A stretch of 64,000 bases of DNA from Melampsora larici-populina 98AG31. Taxonomy: Eukaryota; Basidiomycota; Pucciniomycetes; Pucciniales; Melampsoraceae. The DNA lies in NCBI RefSeq assembly GCF_000204055.1, contig NW_006768791.1, forward strand, positions 1,056,339-1,120,338, in the 5' to 3' direction. The translations under genes and the position numbers were made by a program. Every line of letters starts with the position of its first letter. The first letter of the stretch is position 1. Shown piece by piece: positions 1-11,751 of this stretch. The notes under the pieces were generated by a model. The model was not told the DNA's origin. It searched no databases and saw nothing but the letters and a program-made list of their open reading frames with translations.

Positions 1-38
1 CATATATCTGACGATAGAACAATGCATCTTTGTTTTAG

Positions 39-3000
39 ATGGCCAACGCATCTTTTGGTGGAGCCTATGTAAGTTTTCATATCCTGCTCGACCTCCAAGA
101 AGAGGCAAGTTTATATACGCTAACGCGATCGCAATCAGGCGACCGATATCATCGCAGTCCTCAAAATTCCCAAATTCTATAATAATGTCTCTCTGGGGGG
201 GAATCGCGCCTTTCAAATATCATTAGTTTTGAGTACGCAGCTCATGGGCTACACATTGGCTGGAACGTGCCGCTCGTAAGCGTTTTCTTATCCTATCATG
301 TGACATGCGAGCCTGATGTATCCTCGGTATGGATGTTGTCATTAGCTTCTTGGTGTATCCACGTGCGATGGTAAGTCCATTATTAGAACATTCTTTTCAC
401 TCGATGACTGTTTCTGATGCTATGCCAATCAAGGTTTGGTGGCCAAACTTACTTCAAATCACTGTACTACGAGCTTTACATGGAAAGGATAACAGGCCAC
501 CTGTCAACGGGTGGAAGACGTCACAAATCCGATTCTTCCTTTTTTGTGGGGTAAGCCATTTGCACATCGTGATTGATGTAGTGCAGACTTCACTGATACT
601 GACATCACCTGTTTACCATCAATATAGATTGGCTATGGAATTTGTTAGCTTATCTTTTGCTGACACATACTCTTGACATTGGCTGACTTTAATGCGTGTT
701 GTGATCCTAGACTTCATCTTACCAGGAGTCTTTTTTCAGGCTCTCGCATTTTTCAAGTATGTATTCCATCTTGGCCATTGTATAATATCCAGTTTTTTGA
801 TTGCTCAATATCCACAGCTGGACAACCTGGATTGCACCGAGAAACGCCAAACTAGCTATGCTCACAGGTACACTCAGTGGCCTCGGCCTCAACCCGTTCC
901 CCACGCTGGACTGGAACTTCTTGTATGGCGATCCTATTATCGTACCTTTGTGGGCTGTCGTGAGTATTTACACGGGAACTGTCAATATCGGAGAAAGCAC
1001 TAAACTCTTATTCACGGATTGTAGTCAAATGTATATTTTGGCATGTTGTGCAGCGTGGTGGCGATTTGTGTGATATACTTTAACAATATACTTCACACAT
1101 CGTATCTGCCAATCAATAGTTCTGGTGAGTATCACGAGTCTACCGTCCTGTTCCACGCCACTAACACGAAGTTTTCCAAATCCTCTTACCTCCATTGTTA
1201 TCGTGTCTTTAGGGCTGTTTGATCGGAGAGGGTGAGTTAACATTTTCCTCGATTGTGCCGCTTCATGATCTGAGGTGAACCGTTCATTGACCATGTGTTT
1301 CTTTTTAGCCGTCCGTACAACACAAGTAGAATTCTCAATGAGTACGGAATCCTCGATCCGGTGAGGCTACTTTGGTTTTTGACTTTTGGTAGTCTTTCAC
1401 TAAAGTCAATTATCAAATCGATTTCAGGCCAGATATAAAGCATACAGTGTACCTTATATGTCTGCCTCCACAATTGTAGCGTCAGTGTCTCCGGTCTGAT
1501 ACACCATCGCTTATGCTTGCTGGTCACCTAATTCTCAGTTTCGCGCTGACCTCACAATTCCATTTCAATATGCAGCTATACCGGCTTTTTTGCCATTTAT
1601 AGTTCTACAGTGGTTCATTCCCTGATTCATTATCAAAGTCATGTCAAAAAAGCATTTCCTCATTTTTGGGAATCTTTGAGATGGAAGAAAAGTGGGGATA
1701 AGACCCGCAAATCAGCTAGGGACTTATTTCAATCAGATGTTCACTACCGGCTCATGCAAGCCTATCCAGAAGGTATGAACCCCATTATATCTCTCTGGGT
1801 GCGACTTTTGACACTCAAATTGACCTATGGGTTCTTGCAGTGCCCACATGGTGGTTCTTGGTCATTGGTGTCGTCTCGCTCACTCTTGCCATTTTTCTGA
1901 TTGAGTATTAGTAAGTTTCGTCCCCTGTGTATAGTTGAGATTTTGCTGGTTGTTCTGACATGTCTTCCAATCATAGTGAGACGCAGATGCCAGTATGGGG
2001 AATCGTAAGTGTTGTAGACTGTTTGGCCAAACGTAACGTGTGCTCATGTGCCTTTTACAGTTTTTCGCACTTGCTTTAACTTGCGTATTCATCCTCCCTC
2101 TCGGAATGAGTAGGTGTCCTTCTGATTTCTTTCAATATGACAAACACTGATGCGATTGTTCAACTGCTGCAGTGGAAGCTATTGCCTCCATATCTGCACC
2201 TCTCAACGTATGTAATTTTTACCAATCTTTCTTCGTGGATTCAAACCATTGACCCAGCTTGTTTGTAGGTGTTAGCTGAGCTCGTCGGTGGGTATGCTTT
2301 ACCTGGCCGGTATGTCAAATTTCATGCGCAATGAAACTCTCCATCGATTTGACCATCTAATTCAACTTTCCTCTATATCACTACTGCTTTCATACTGTGC
2401 AGACCCTTAGCCAATATGCTCTTCAAAAGTATGTCTCATTTGACACCCAATTCCTTGGCTGTACAAAAAACTAACTGACTGGACTTTGAAAGCGTATGGA
2501 TACATCACAATGGCTCAATCCTTGAGTTATATCGGAGACATGAAGGTAAGTTACGCGATTCCTAGTCCTTTCGCCCTCATTATCATGACTGATGTCCTTC
2601 TTAATCATTAGCTCGCTCACTATGTCAAGGTCAGTTGGTACCACCCCTATGCGTTGATCACACTGGGGTCGCTCATGGAAATGTCTATCAGATTCCTCCG
2701 CGTACTTTATTCTTGGCCCAAACCCTAGCCACCATCTTATCCTCATTTACTGCTATCACTGGTATGTCTGTCTTAGTATGTTCCGCTATCTCAGAGCAAC
2801 GTCAGCTCACTACATATAATTGCAAATTGTTAGTACTCGATTTACAGATTGATCACTTTCCGGATCTCTGCTCGCGAACTCAGCCACTCCATTTCGTGTG
2901 CCCTGGTGAGCTTTTTTCAATATATCATCATTTGTGTATCTTTACTCATATAGCACTTGCACTTTTCCTTAGATTACCATAGGTCAGTCTTTTGGGCGCA

Positions 3001-4013
3001 ATCACACTGAGGTAGTTTAGCTGACCACATTTGTATATACGCGTTCCGGATTCAGATTCTATTCGGCGTGAGTAATCATGCTTGATCTTCTCTCGTACCC
3101 TGACTGACTTGATTCATGCGATTTTAGATCGATTCTCTGGGGGGCTGTTGGCCCAGCCCGACTGTTCTCTGCGGCACTATACCGATACTGTCTCATAGGA
3201 TTCCTGTAAGTTGCGCCTTGAATTTCAGTCGCGTCAAGCCTGTCTTCAGTGTCTCATTGATACATCCATGTACTCCATCTAGCATTGGTGCCTTGTCGCC
3301 ATTCATTCCTTGGTACGCTGGGAAGCGATGGCCTCGTTCAGGTTGGCGATTTGTGCACACTGTGAGTCTCGAGATCAATGCGGGTGAGGATGTCATATTG
3401 CATGACTTACGCTCAGCTTCACTCTCCGTAGCCTCTTATGATTGTCGGATCTTGGCAATTTGCGCCGAGGAATCTCGCCTATGTGACGTGAGTGCGGTAG
3501 TTTGTTATGAATCCGACTTGAAGCCTTACATCTCTTGCTTTGGGGGTCTATCCTGGTAGTCCAATGCTTTTACTTGCCCTCTTTTTCCAGGGATATGTCA
3601 AACGAAAGTATACCGCTTGGTATGGTACGTCGCTGAGATCATAATCAAACATGAAATATGTTGAATACATAATCGCCTTTGCTAATGGATTGCGCATTCT
3701 ACAAAATAGAAAAGTACGCTTTGACCCTTACCGCCGGCCTTAGCGCTGGAATTGCCATCTTTGCCTTGATTTATTTCTTTGCTTTCCAGATGAACGGGCA
3801 AGAGTATGAATGGGTGAGTTCTTACTTCTTGAACTTTCTGCATGAATACACAAGAGTCAGCGGCCGATGAGTGTCTCTGAACATAAGCTTACCAATCGTT
3901 TGTGATCTGCGTAACAGTCTGGCAATACCATATTTCATACTGGATGCGATGGTGAGGCCTGCACTTTATTAGAAGTGCCGAAGGAGGGCTTTGGAATTCA
4001 AAGTTGGGAATAA
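39..4013 (+). CDS. Oligopeptide transporter (OPT family), 5'-truncated, intron-rich
   Basis: A proton-coupled oligopeptide transporter of the plasma membrane (OPT family, fungal Isp4-like), read across more than 20 short exons with consensus splice sites. The first visible exon begins after an acceptor at 37-38 with MANASFGGAY, a conserved OPT stretch, so the N-terminus lies upstream of the window. Further landmarks in order are FLVYPRAM/VWWPNLLQ (about 350-460), GLGLNPFPTLDWNFLYGDPI (about 870-940), RPYNTSRILNEYG (about 1305), SDVHYRLMQAYPE (about 1735), VPTWWFLVIG (about 1841), SISAPLNVLAELVGGYALPG (about 2190-2305), NMLFKTYGYITMAQ (about 2415-2515), FPDLCSRTQPLHFVCP (about 2855) and PLMIVGSWQFAPRNLAYVT (about 3432). 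The last exon (3973-4013) gives EVPKEGFGIQSWE then TAA. I saw no internal stop once introns are removed. The family is firm from the motif order; exact exon edges and substrate are inferred. Confidence 0.87.
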
Positions 4014-5899
4014 ATCTGTACACATGAGCTTCGTTATTTCTATATTTGTTGCTTGTGATTCTTGTGCCCTGAGGGTTCTTGTATGGCCTTGTTGCCTTTG
4101 CCCTCTGGGGTTCCTCTCGGTATTCTTCATGTTGTCAATTCTGCCTCCAATTTCTAGCACACCTGATGATATTTGTCTTCCGTTGCGCATGTTCCATTCT
4201 TTGTCGTTGTTGTCATGCTTCTGCCTCGCACCTACCCCTGCATATGAATTTGTCATCTTGAAATGTTTTGTTTGCTTGTTTGCTCTTCATAATAGTGTCG
4301 TTGCAAAATCTACGGGTTGCGCTTCCGAATCGTAGAATGACATCTCGTGACAGTGCGATTTGGTTATGTACATCAATCCAAACAAATCAAACACCTGGAA
4401 TCTTTGCTTCCCCCTTAGATTGTGGAACAGTAAACAAGGGTAGACTGTAAGGTCAGCTTGGCCAAGAAAAATATCTCATAGAGGCACATGTCACCCCTGA
4501 ACAAAGTCCCAATCTTGTTTGTTAAGTTTAAGGATTTTTAACCCATCTACGAGGAATTTGAGTAAGGAGGGTGCATTTTTGAAGCCAACAAGACTGGTTC
4601 TATGCCATGTTTCCAAAATTTCTGCTGCTACTACTGACACTGTTGATTTCACAAATTTTACGGTTAGTTCACAAAAGCGTGACCAAAGTTGCCCAAAAAA
4701 CTCCAGCAAATCTATGAGGAATTCGTGACAAGCTTTTCTGAATTGACTGTACAATGCTTGCCAAATATGTTGCACCCATTTTCTAATTTTGTATGTCACC
4801 ACCCTTTCATTGCCTATAATTTCCATGGGAGAAATCAGTAGGCCTGGTGGGATCTCACACACTATGAGTGTTGTAGTCACATGATCTTGTCATGACTGCG
4901 GCACAGACTATCTCATGTGCCAGTCTCAACAAAACCCAGATTGTGTTCAATTATGGGATTCCACATCAATTGTGGAATCTGATCTATATTTTGTTTCTTA
5001 AGCTTATGCATTTAACTTTCTTCTTGCTTTAATATATGTTATCAGCCTGTGTTACTGATCATAACAAGCAGCGGACCTGCAACTCAATACAAGAAGACAG
5101 GATTAGGCCATAAATCCATGGTCTCCTGCATTAAAACACAACCAACAAATGTGCAAAATAACACCTGAAGTGCTCCACTTTGATCTGCTTTTTGCTTTTG
5201 TCTTTCCTGGTGTTGTATGTATTTTCACATGATAGAAAGAACTTGCCTGTGATATTGCACAGAGCATGACAATTGTTCAACCCTTGTATTGATTGCCCTG
5301 GTTGAATGGGGCTGCGGATAACAGCTTTAGATTGGTCTGAAAGGCTATTGAAGGTCAATGAAAAGATGTGATAAATAAAAAGATTAGAGTGCACTTATTT
5401 GATCAGGACTGGGTGGAGGGTAAGGGTTGAAACCACAAGGTAATTGAAATGACATGATTTTGAACTCTTGAAATGTGAAAGCTTTGAACGTGAAGTTGCT
5501 TGGAAAGGATAATGCTTGATTGTGTAATTTTTTTTACAAAATTTATCAAGGTGGTTGGGCAGACAGAGGAGTTCTCCAATGGCCCCCTTTTATGAAGCAG
5601 AGACTGTGTTTTGACTTGGCCATACCACACTACCTTGCTGTCACTGTGGTCACTCAAATTCTCAGTTTAATTAGATTCAATTACATCAATTTGGTGTTAG
5701 AATTCTTATGTGTGCTACTTGACCATGTCACAACTCATCCATGACATCATATTTACATTTCATGTATTGACCACCTTTCAAATCTTTTGATTCATCCTTA
5801 ACCTGAGCAGCTGATGGTTTGATTGATCCTCATCTCTTCAATCAAACCATCTCAGGTACATACCAAATTCCTATGAACTTGAGTCTATATTTGGTACTG
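4014..5899. other. Intergenic, no supported gene
   Basis: This AT-rich stretch follows the OPT gene. Its start is probably 3' UTR. One 129-codon open frame runs on the minus strand at 4491-4880, but it is rich in Phe, Leu, Val and Lys, has no recognisable motif and no flanking exon-like sequence, so I do not call it a gene. Several short A/T tracts are present. No terminal repeats of a transposon were found. Confidence 0.4.
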
Positions 5900-8062
5900 A
5901 CCATAATTGCAGGCCTCCGCTGACAATCACCTGGTTGCTTCAACCAGTCATGCACCACCACCACCCACTTTCACACCAATTGGAGCTGCAATGCCCATCA
6001 GGACCAACAAACAAGCTAGAGACAATGAAGATGATGGAGTTATTTTGGTTCCTCAAGACCCAAAAGCTCCACAACTAGAGCATGATCACACTGGAATCAC
6101 TATTTCCACCCCACATAGATTTGTTCAGGATCCACTCTGCATGTGAGAAATGTTCGAAGTTGGCAAGTAACCTCTCTTTCACAATGTTGCGGTCAAAGCT
6201 TGTCAAAAAAGCCTTGCCAAATCTACAGAAACTGTAAAAGAACATATGTTCACACGAGATCCAACCACCCAAAACACTGTTTGGATCCAGATCCCCCAAG
6301 GCCTTCCCGCACTTTTTAAAATTATGAAACTCAAGACATCCGTACAATCACAAATGTGTTGCCCATTCTGCTGTGCTTTTTCATCCATTCAAGCACCTTT
6401 ACCACTCAATCCTTCACCTGTTCCACTCTGCAATGTCCCATGATTTACTACAAAAGTGTCAACTACTCTACACCAATAACCTTGTCAATCTCCTCTCTAT
6501 GAGAAATCATCAGGCTCTTCTTTTATCAGTCAATACATACTTGGCTTGGAAAGATGCTTCAGTATAACTACTTTGAAGAAGCCATCAATGCACACCTCAA
6601 TTGTCAGCGACCTGGCCATGATAGAATGGATGATATATGGGATGGTACTTTGTGGAAAACCTTCATGAAAAACAGGTACATCTTCACATCAAGATCTGGT
6701 AACCTTGTATTTGGATTATGGTGTGATTGGTTCAATTGCGGTGGCAAGAATGCAGCAACCAAAACTTCAGTCAGGGTCATGCTCCTCACCTGTTTCAACC
6801 TCCCTCCAACAATACAATACAAAAGGAGAACATCTGCATCTATGGTATCATGCCAGGTCCATCTGAACCATCACTCTTGGAAATGAATCACTTTCTCAAA
6901 CCGCTAGTCACTGAAATGTTGGTCTTCTGGGACAGCATTACCTTCACGTCAACATCAAAGCATCCTAAAGGGTGCACCCTCTGGGCTACACTATGGCCTA
7001 TTCATGGCGACGTTCCAGCTATGAAAAAGGTCACCGGAGGGACTTCACACTCGTCCACATGTTTATGCTCTATCTGTCACATAGATTGGTCTCTCTACCA
7101 CTCTCATTCTCCAGAACCAAAGGTTGAACTCCATACTTCTGAGGGAGTTAAGCAAGCTACCCTAGGGGAAGGATGGCCACATAAACAGACAAAGCCAAAC
7201 TTACATTTTGCGGAACATATCGGCCACATCTCCACCCTTCTTGGGCCTCCAGCTTACACAACTAGCTGGTCAGGTGTGTGTATCATTGGAGCCCTTGTGC
7301 AGACCTCAAAGAATGGAAATCAAAGTGTGTTTCTTCCTCATTTGTACAAGTAGGATGTAGCAACTGACCTTGATGTTTTCAAGTAGAACAAGTGGGTGAG
7401 GCTTTGCTCAAGCAGCATTCAATGTGTGGATTCTTTCAAGCAATGATCCACAACAGCCATCCTGCCACTGAGGCCAACCCTATCATCAAAGAATACCTAC
7501 AACAACATTGCCAAACCAAGTGGGCCACAAAAAAACTCAGTTCTCAAGCATTTGATGCCCTCCAGAAACTTGGCATTCTTTGGACAGATCCACCTTTGAT
7601 ATCACTACAAGCCTTGTCATATCTAACAAGTCACACAGTACATACAGAAAAACCCCGGGGAACAGCTACATCTCATACTTGTTGGACTCATTTCAAAGGT
7701 TTGGTACTATCACAGACATTGTCAAGCTCCCTGATGTCACCCAGCCTGTTTTAGTGGTGAGATCACTGAAGTTTTTATATGGCAAAGACAAGCACAAGGA
7801 CCTGTATGCTTCCTTTCCAGGCTTTCTGATTGCATCAGTTATATATGATTTGCATGGGGATTATCATGTTGTACCATGTCACAAGGTGATTGACCAGCTT
7901 GTTGTACAAGATAATGCAGAAGATACATTTGATATTTCTGGGCCAACCCTTTCAGTAGTGCAGCTGAATGATCTGGTGAGTTCCCATGATCATCATCAGG
8001 TGAATGTTTCCTGTCCCATCTTTCAACTTTCCGAGGATTTGTGCAAGAACTTAATCTGGTAG
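5900..8062 (+). pseudogene. Decayed Tnp2/CACTA-like transposase
   Basis: Fragments in several plus-strand frames match the Tnp2-like transposases common in basidiomycetes. The best block is 6650-7100: GNLVFGLWCDWFN, then LTCFNLPPTIQYK, then ICIYGIMPGPSEPSLLEMNH, FLKPLVTEMLVFW, FTSTSKHPKGCTLW and PIHGDVPA, followed by SSTCLCSICHIDW, a Cys-rich patch typical of these proteins. The block at 7392-7754 gives CGFFQAMIHNSHPATEANP. A C-terminal block at 7580-8062 contains FQRFGTITDIVKLPD and LYASFPGFLIASVIYDLHGD. The blocks change frame with no obvious introns explaining every change, and the catalytic region after about 7200 is poorly preserved, so I read it as a relic. No CACTA-type terminal repeats were found. 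A multi-exon gene is the alternative. Superfamily placement rests on the IPGPSEPSLLEMNHFLKPL block. Confidence 0.62.
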
Positions 8063-8989
8063 ATGACGCTATGGATATAAAATAACCATGAGTAGGAATT
8101 TTATTTTGATGTAGCCTCAATGTAGAAGTTCCCCTTTCCACTTGTTCTTGGTTCTAAAACTTCTCATTCATTTATTGTCTCCAAGAATCCAAGAGTCTCA
8201 TGCATGACCTGTGTTGGCTTCAAGCGGTTCATCAATTTTGTTTGTGATTATGTACACAAAACACATCACAATAATGATGGGAAGCTGTCAATATTTTACA
8301 AAGTAACAGACAAGGAAACACTTGTATCATTTTTGGTCTTGAGCTTTTGTTTTAACAACTCTGTTCATTAGAATTATTAAGAATCATGAGGCCTGGATTC
8401 CATCAAGCTACACTGCTGTTACATGGTTTGTAATTGAGTTGGAAATATGAGTCCATAAAATGTGAATGGAGATCATGAAAAGATACCTGATATCTTCAAA
8501 CTTTGCTGCATAGGAAGTTCTGAGAATGCAATATACCATCCTGAGCAATTAAAAAGAAGCTGTCGGAAAATTTTGGAAGATAAATTTTCCTCTGCAGCTG
8601 TACTACTGAACCATATCCCCCACTCAAACTGATCTTGAGGTCAATTTGATATTGAATTGGGATTGAATTGAGATTGAATTGAGATCATCTTGACAACCCT
8701 GGGCCAGCTGCGCAATGGGCCGCAACAGGCCGCAACAGGCCTTTTTTTGGCTCGCTCGGCAAAGCGGTGCGAAAAAAAACACTACATGATTCTCACATCT
8801 CAGTTGCAGAGCTGGATACACGCTCCGCAACAGCATCACATGCACCAAAAAAACAAACAAAGAAATTGAATTCATTATCACAATATTCCAAGCTTCTTCA
8901 GTTCGTTACCAGTCAACCAAGAGCTACCAATGAAAAAAACATTGTATTTATTTAAAGCTTGATGTAATTAAATTTTATCTAAGACTATA
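8063..8989. other. Transposon-flanking DNA with short GATTGAATT repeats
   Basis: No coding sequence was found. At about 8645-8690 a GATTGAATT unit recurs three times. It is followed at 8694-8702 by CAACCCTG, which resembles the end of a hAT element (CAGGGTTG on the other strand), and then by a GC-rich stretch with repeated GGCCGCAACA at 8717-8745. The stretch probably holds the 3' terminus of hAT-1 or the end of another hAT element. I could not find a matching opposite terminus. Confidence 0.35.
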
Positions 8990-11359
8990 TCAATCCAAAT
9001 TCACACCCAAACTTTTCAATACTGCAGTAAGTTCTGCAAAGTCAACACCTAAATCAACACCCTCTCGTAATTTTAATTGACTAGACACAAGCGCCTCTAT
9101 AGTATGTGCAAGCAAGCTACCACAATCACTTGCACAAACGTCAGCTGCACAGGAAAAGATCCTTTCCGCAGCGCATGATGAGCCCATTGAAGCCAGGTAA
9201 TCTTGTGCCATGAGGGCAAGAATCCTATAGTCTTTTTCATGATGCTGAAAAAGAATTACATGATGTCAGCATACATTATGATAGAAATAGGGTGAATGTG
9301 TTTGCTTACCGACCACGAATAAAAGACCAGCCTTAGGATCAGTTAATGTATAATCCTTCTGGCGCATCTTATCTGACATTCACAGGTAGTTTTCCAGAGA
9401 GCTATCAATTGTGTCACTTTTGTCATTGTCTTCATCTGAGTCGTCGTGAAACATTCTAGCTTGATTCAAAGATGAGTTCAATACTGAGTTAGATTCTTTT
9501 TGGGAAGGTCCAGGTTTTTGCCAAGGTGAATCCAGTTTGTATTCTGAGTAAATTAGTTGCAAGGTAGACTCAACCTTCAATGGAATGACTCCAGATTTTT
9601 CATCAAACCATTTGGTGAAAAATTTGAGTCGGAAGAGCGGGTGAATTACGGTTGCCATCACCAAGGTTTCACACTTGAGTGCCTTGGTCAGATAATCTTG
9701 GGTCTTCCCCAACATTTCTGCCAACATAGGGTAAACAGCGTCGCTAGTACTCAACTGGTCAACCTTTTCTTGTAACTTGTGTCGGAGCTCAACATATTCC
9801 GGTATCACCATACAACCTGTAGGCCCGTCGCCTTCCATCTTGAGGGTGGTATCAAGAAATATCTATTGAAATGGATCATCAGTAATGGTCAAGATGATAT
9901 ACAATGATGAATGCTCATATCTCACCTTGAGTTCAACATTGATGCATCTGACTTGAGCCCAGTCAGAGGTTGTCATTTCCAAAGAATGGAAATAGCCATA
10001 AGGCTTACCATTCTTGCGTGGGCGGTAAGCAACGGCAAGAACACGGTCCAAATCTTCTTTACATAATTGATTGATCACCTGTGTAAGACCAAAGTTAGCT
10101 AGCTGGTGAAAATCACAAAAGTATTCCTATCAAAACTTACATCTTTTGCAAGCCAGGCCTTGTGCCGGCTCTTGTACTTTATATTTCACCGGATGCCATA
10201 ACCGGCAATGAGGGAGCCGGTGAACCCTCTCTTTGCACATACACACTCATACTCTTTGCGCCATGCAGCTGAGAGTGTGATATGCCTGACAATAAAGTCA
10301 ACCTATAAAGAAAGAGTTGTGTCAGTCACACCATTATCAGTATGTCAATGTCAGCTAACAGATCTCGTACCTTGCGTAGAATGAAGTCAACATTGTTTGC
10401 CTCGCGACAGTGTGTTGGAGCCACTTCTGCTTCCAATACCACAGCAGGAGTAAGTTCATCCTCAGCACCGGCAAGGTCCCAATCAGCCTCATCATCCACT
10501 TGACCTGTGGCCTCTTGAATTTCAGCTTGTGGCTGTGAGTCATCTAAATTGTCAAGGTTGTGTTCAGGAACTTGATCTTCTGGAAGTTCTTGGTCTTCTT
10601 CCTCCTTGACGATGGTACCAATAGTTGGAGATACACCGCGGGCCGCCATTTTGACTTTAGCTGGGGGCGGAGCCTTGATTCCGAGTTTGGCAAGTCCTGC
10701 ATTCACAATCAAAGCCAGTTTATGGCAAAAACAAAATATGTGCATAGATGTTGGGTCCCATTTATACTTAAGACCAGGTCCAGGTGGTTGTAACAAAAAT
10801 TGATGGTCCATCTTGGTGGCCATGGTCTTGTTATTGGATCCTGATTCCATTGTCTGAGATAACATGTAAAAGTTAAAAAAAACTGATGTCAGTATACATT
10901 CCAATCAACAAAATCGAATCAAGAATATCCTTATATTTTGGTGTATGCCATGCTTAACCAAGAGGTGAGCAATGGGCTCCGCAAGCCACGGACCGTGGCG
11001 GTGCCAAGCAATGACCTTAAGACTCACATGTCGAATGTGATATGTCCACTTCGGATCAATGAACGTCACAGAGGCTCCAATGAAGCCGTGACAATTCCCC
11101 TTGCTGGTCCAGGCATTGTGGACAAGGGTGAATCGTGATGTTAGTTGCTGGATCTCACAACAATGGGAATTGGTTGGTAATCAATCTTCAAGTGATGTGA
11201 GTTTTGATGAATAAAATAACTTACCTTCAGTTCTTTGAAAACATTTTGTTTCAATGAGGCGTTGATGTGCCTTGCTTCTTTTGCTGCCCACTTTTGTCCA
11301 AATAGCTTCGCATCCCGTCACAAGTATGTCACCATCGCACGCAGGAGGGGATCCTCCAC
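8990..11359 (-). pseudogene. hAT-1 transposase, C-terminal two thirds (split gene)
   Basis: This is the 3' part of a hAT-superfamily transposase on the minus strand. It reads from about 11350 (VEDPLLRAMV, then KLFGQKWAAKEARH and ASLKQNVFKEL) through 10904-10326 (MLSQTMESGSNNKTMATKM and TSMHIFCFCHKLALIVNAGL, the conserved RNase H-like block), 9838-9380 (MEGDGPTGCMVIPEYVEL, KALKCETLVMATVIHPLFRL) to 9211-8990 (MAQDYLASMGSSCAAERIFS), the hAT dimerisation region. The same blocks in the same order occur in hAT-2. The gene is cut at 11353-11359 by the hAT-2 insertion, and its N-terminal part resumes at 16478-17502. A TGA interrupts the frame in the segment near 11320, where the pattern suggests a former CGA. 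The element is therefore inactive. Confidence 0.8.
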
Positions 11360-11372
11360 CAACAGAGCCACT

Positions 11373-11630
11373 ATACTATACTATACCAGTATAGTACTAT
11401 ACTGGGTATAGTATAGTTTCTGACTCTACTTGAAAAAAAAGTATAGTATAGTATAGTCAAGAGCTGCACTATACTATACCAGTATAGTACTATACTGGTA
11501 TAGTATAGCTCTTGACTATACTTTTTTTGTAAAAGTATAGTATAGTATAGTTGATAATATACTATACTATACCAAGTATAGCACTATACTATATCAAGTA
11601 TAGTACTATACTATACCAAGTATAGTTTTC
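11373..11630. repeat. Subterminal TATAGTATAG repeat array of hAT-2 (left)
   Basis: About 250 bp made almost entirely of CTATACTATAC / GTATAGTATAG units and ACCAGTATAGTACTATACTG palindromes. Three or four hairpin-forming blocks are separated by short A/T spacers. The same units occur at the right end of the element (15196-15296 and 16369-16470), so they belong to hAT-2. Subterminal repeats of this kind are typical transposase-binding sites in hAT elements; that role is inferred. Confidence 0.75.
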
Positions 11631-11751
11631 TGTTTTTTAAATGCAATTTTGATGTATTGAAATTAATCTTTGATACCATCATTGACAATGTTTTTGAACA
11701 TATAATACACACTTTAGAACATAGTATTTAAACAGTAATTTTTATCAGAGA

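Noticed and set aside
4491..4880. 129-codon minus-strand frame
   Set aside because: No domain, biased composition, no exon partners and no conserved start context; probably accidental in AT-rich DNA.
8694..8702. CAACCCTG as a hAT terminus
   Set aside because: The bases fit a hAT end but no matching CAGGGTTG terminus or 8-bp duplication was found at either side.
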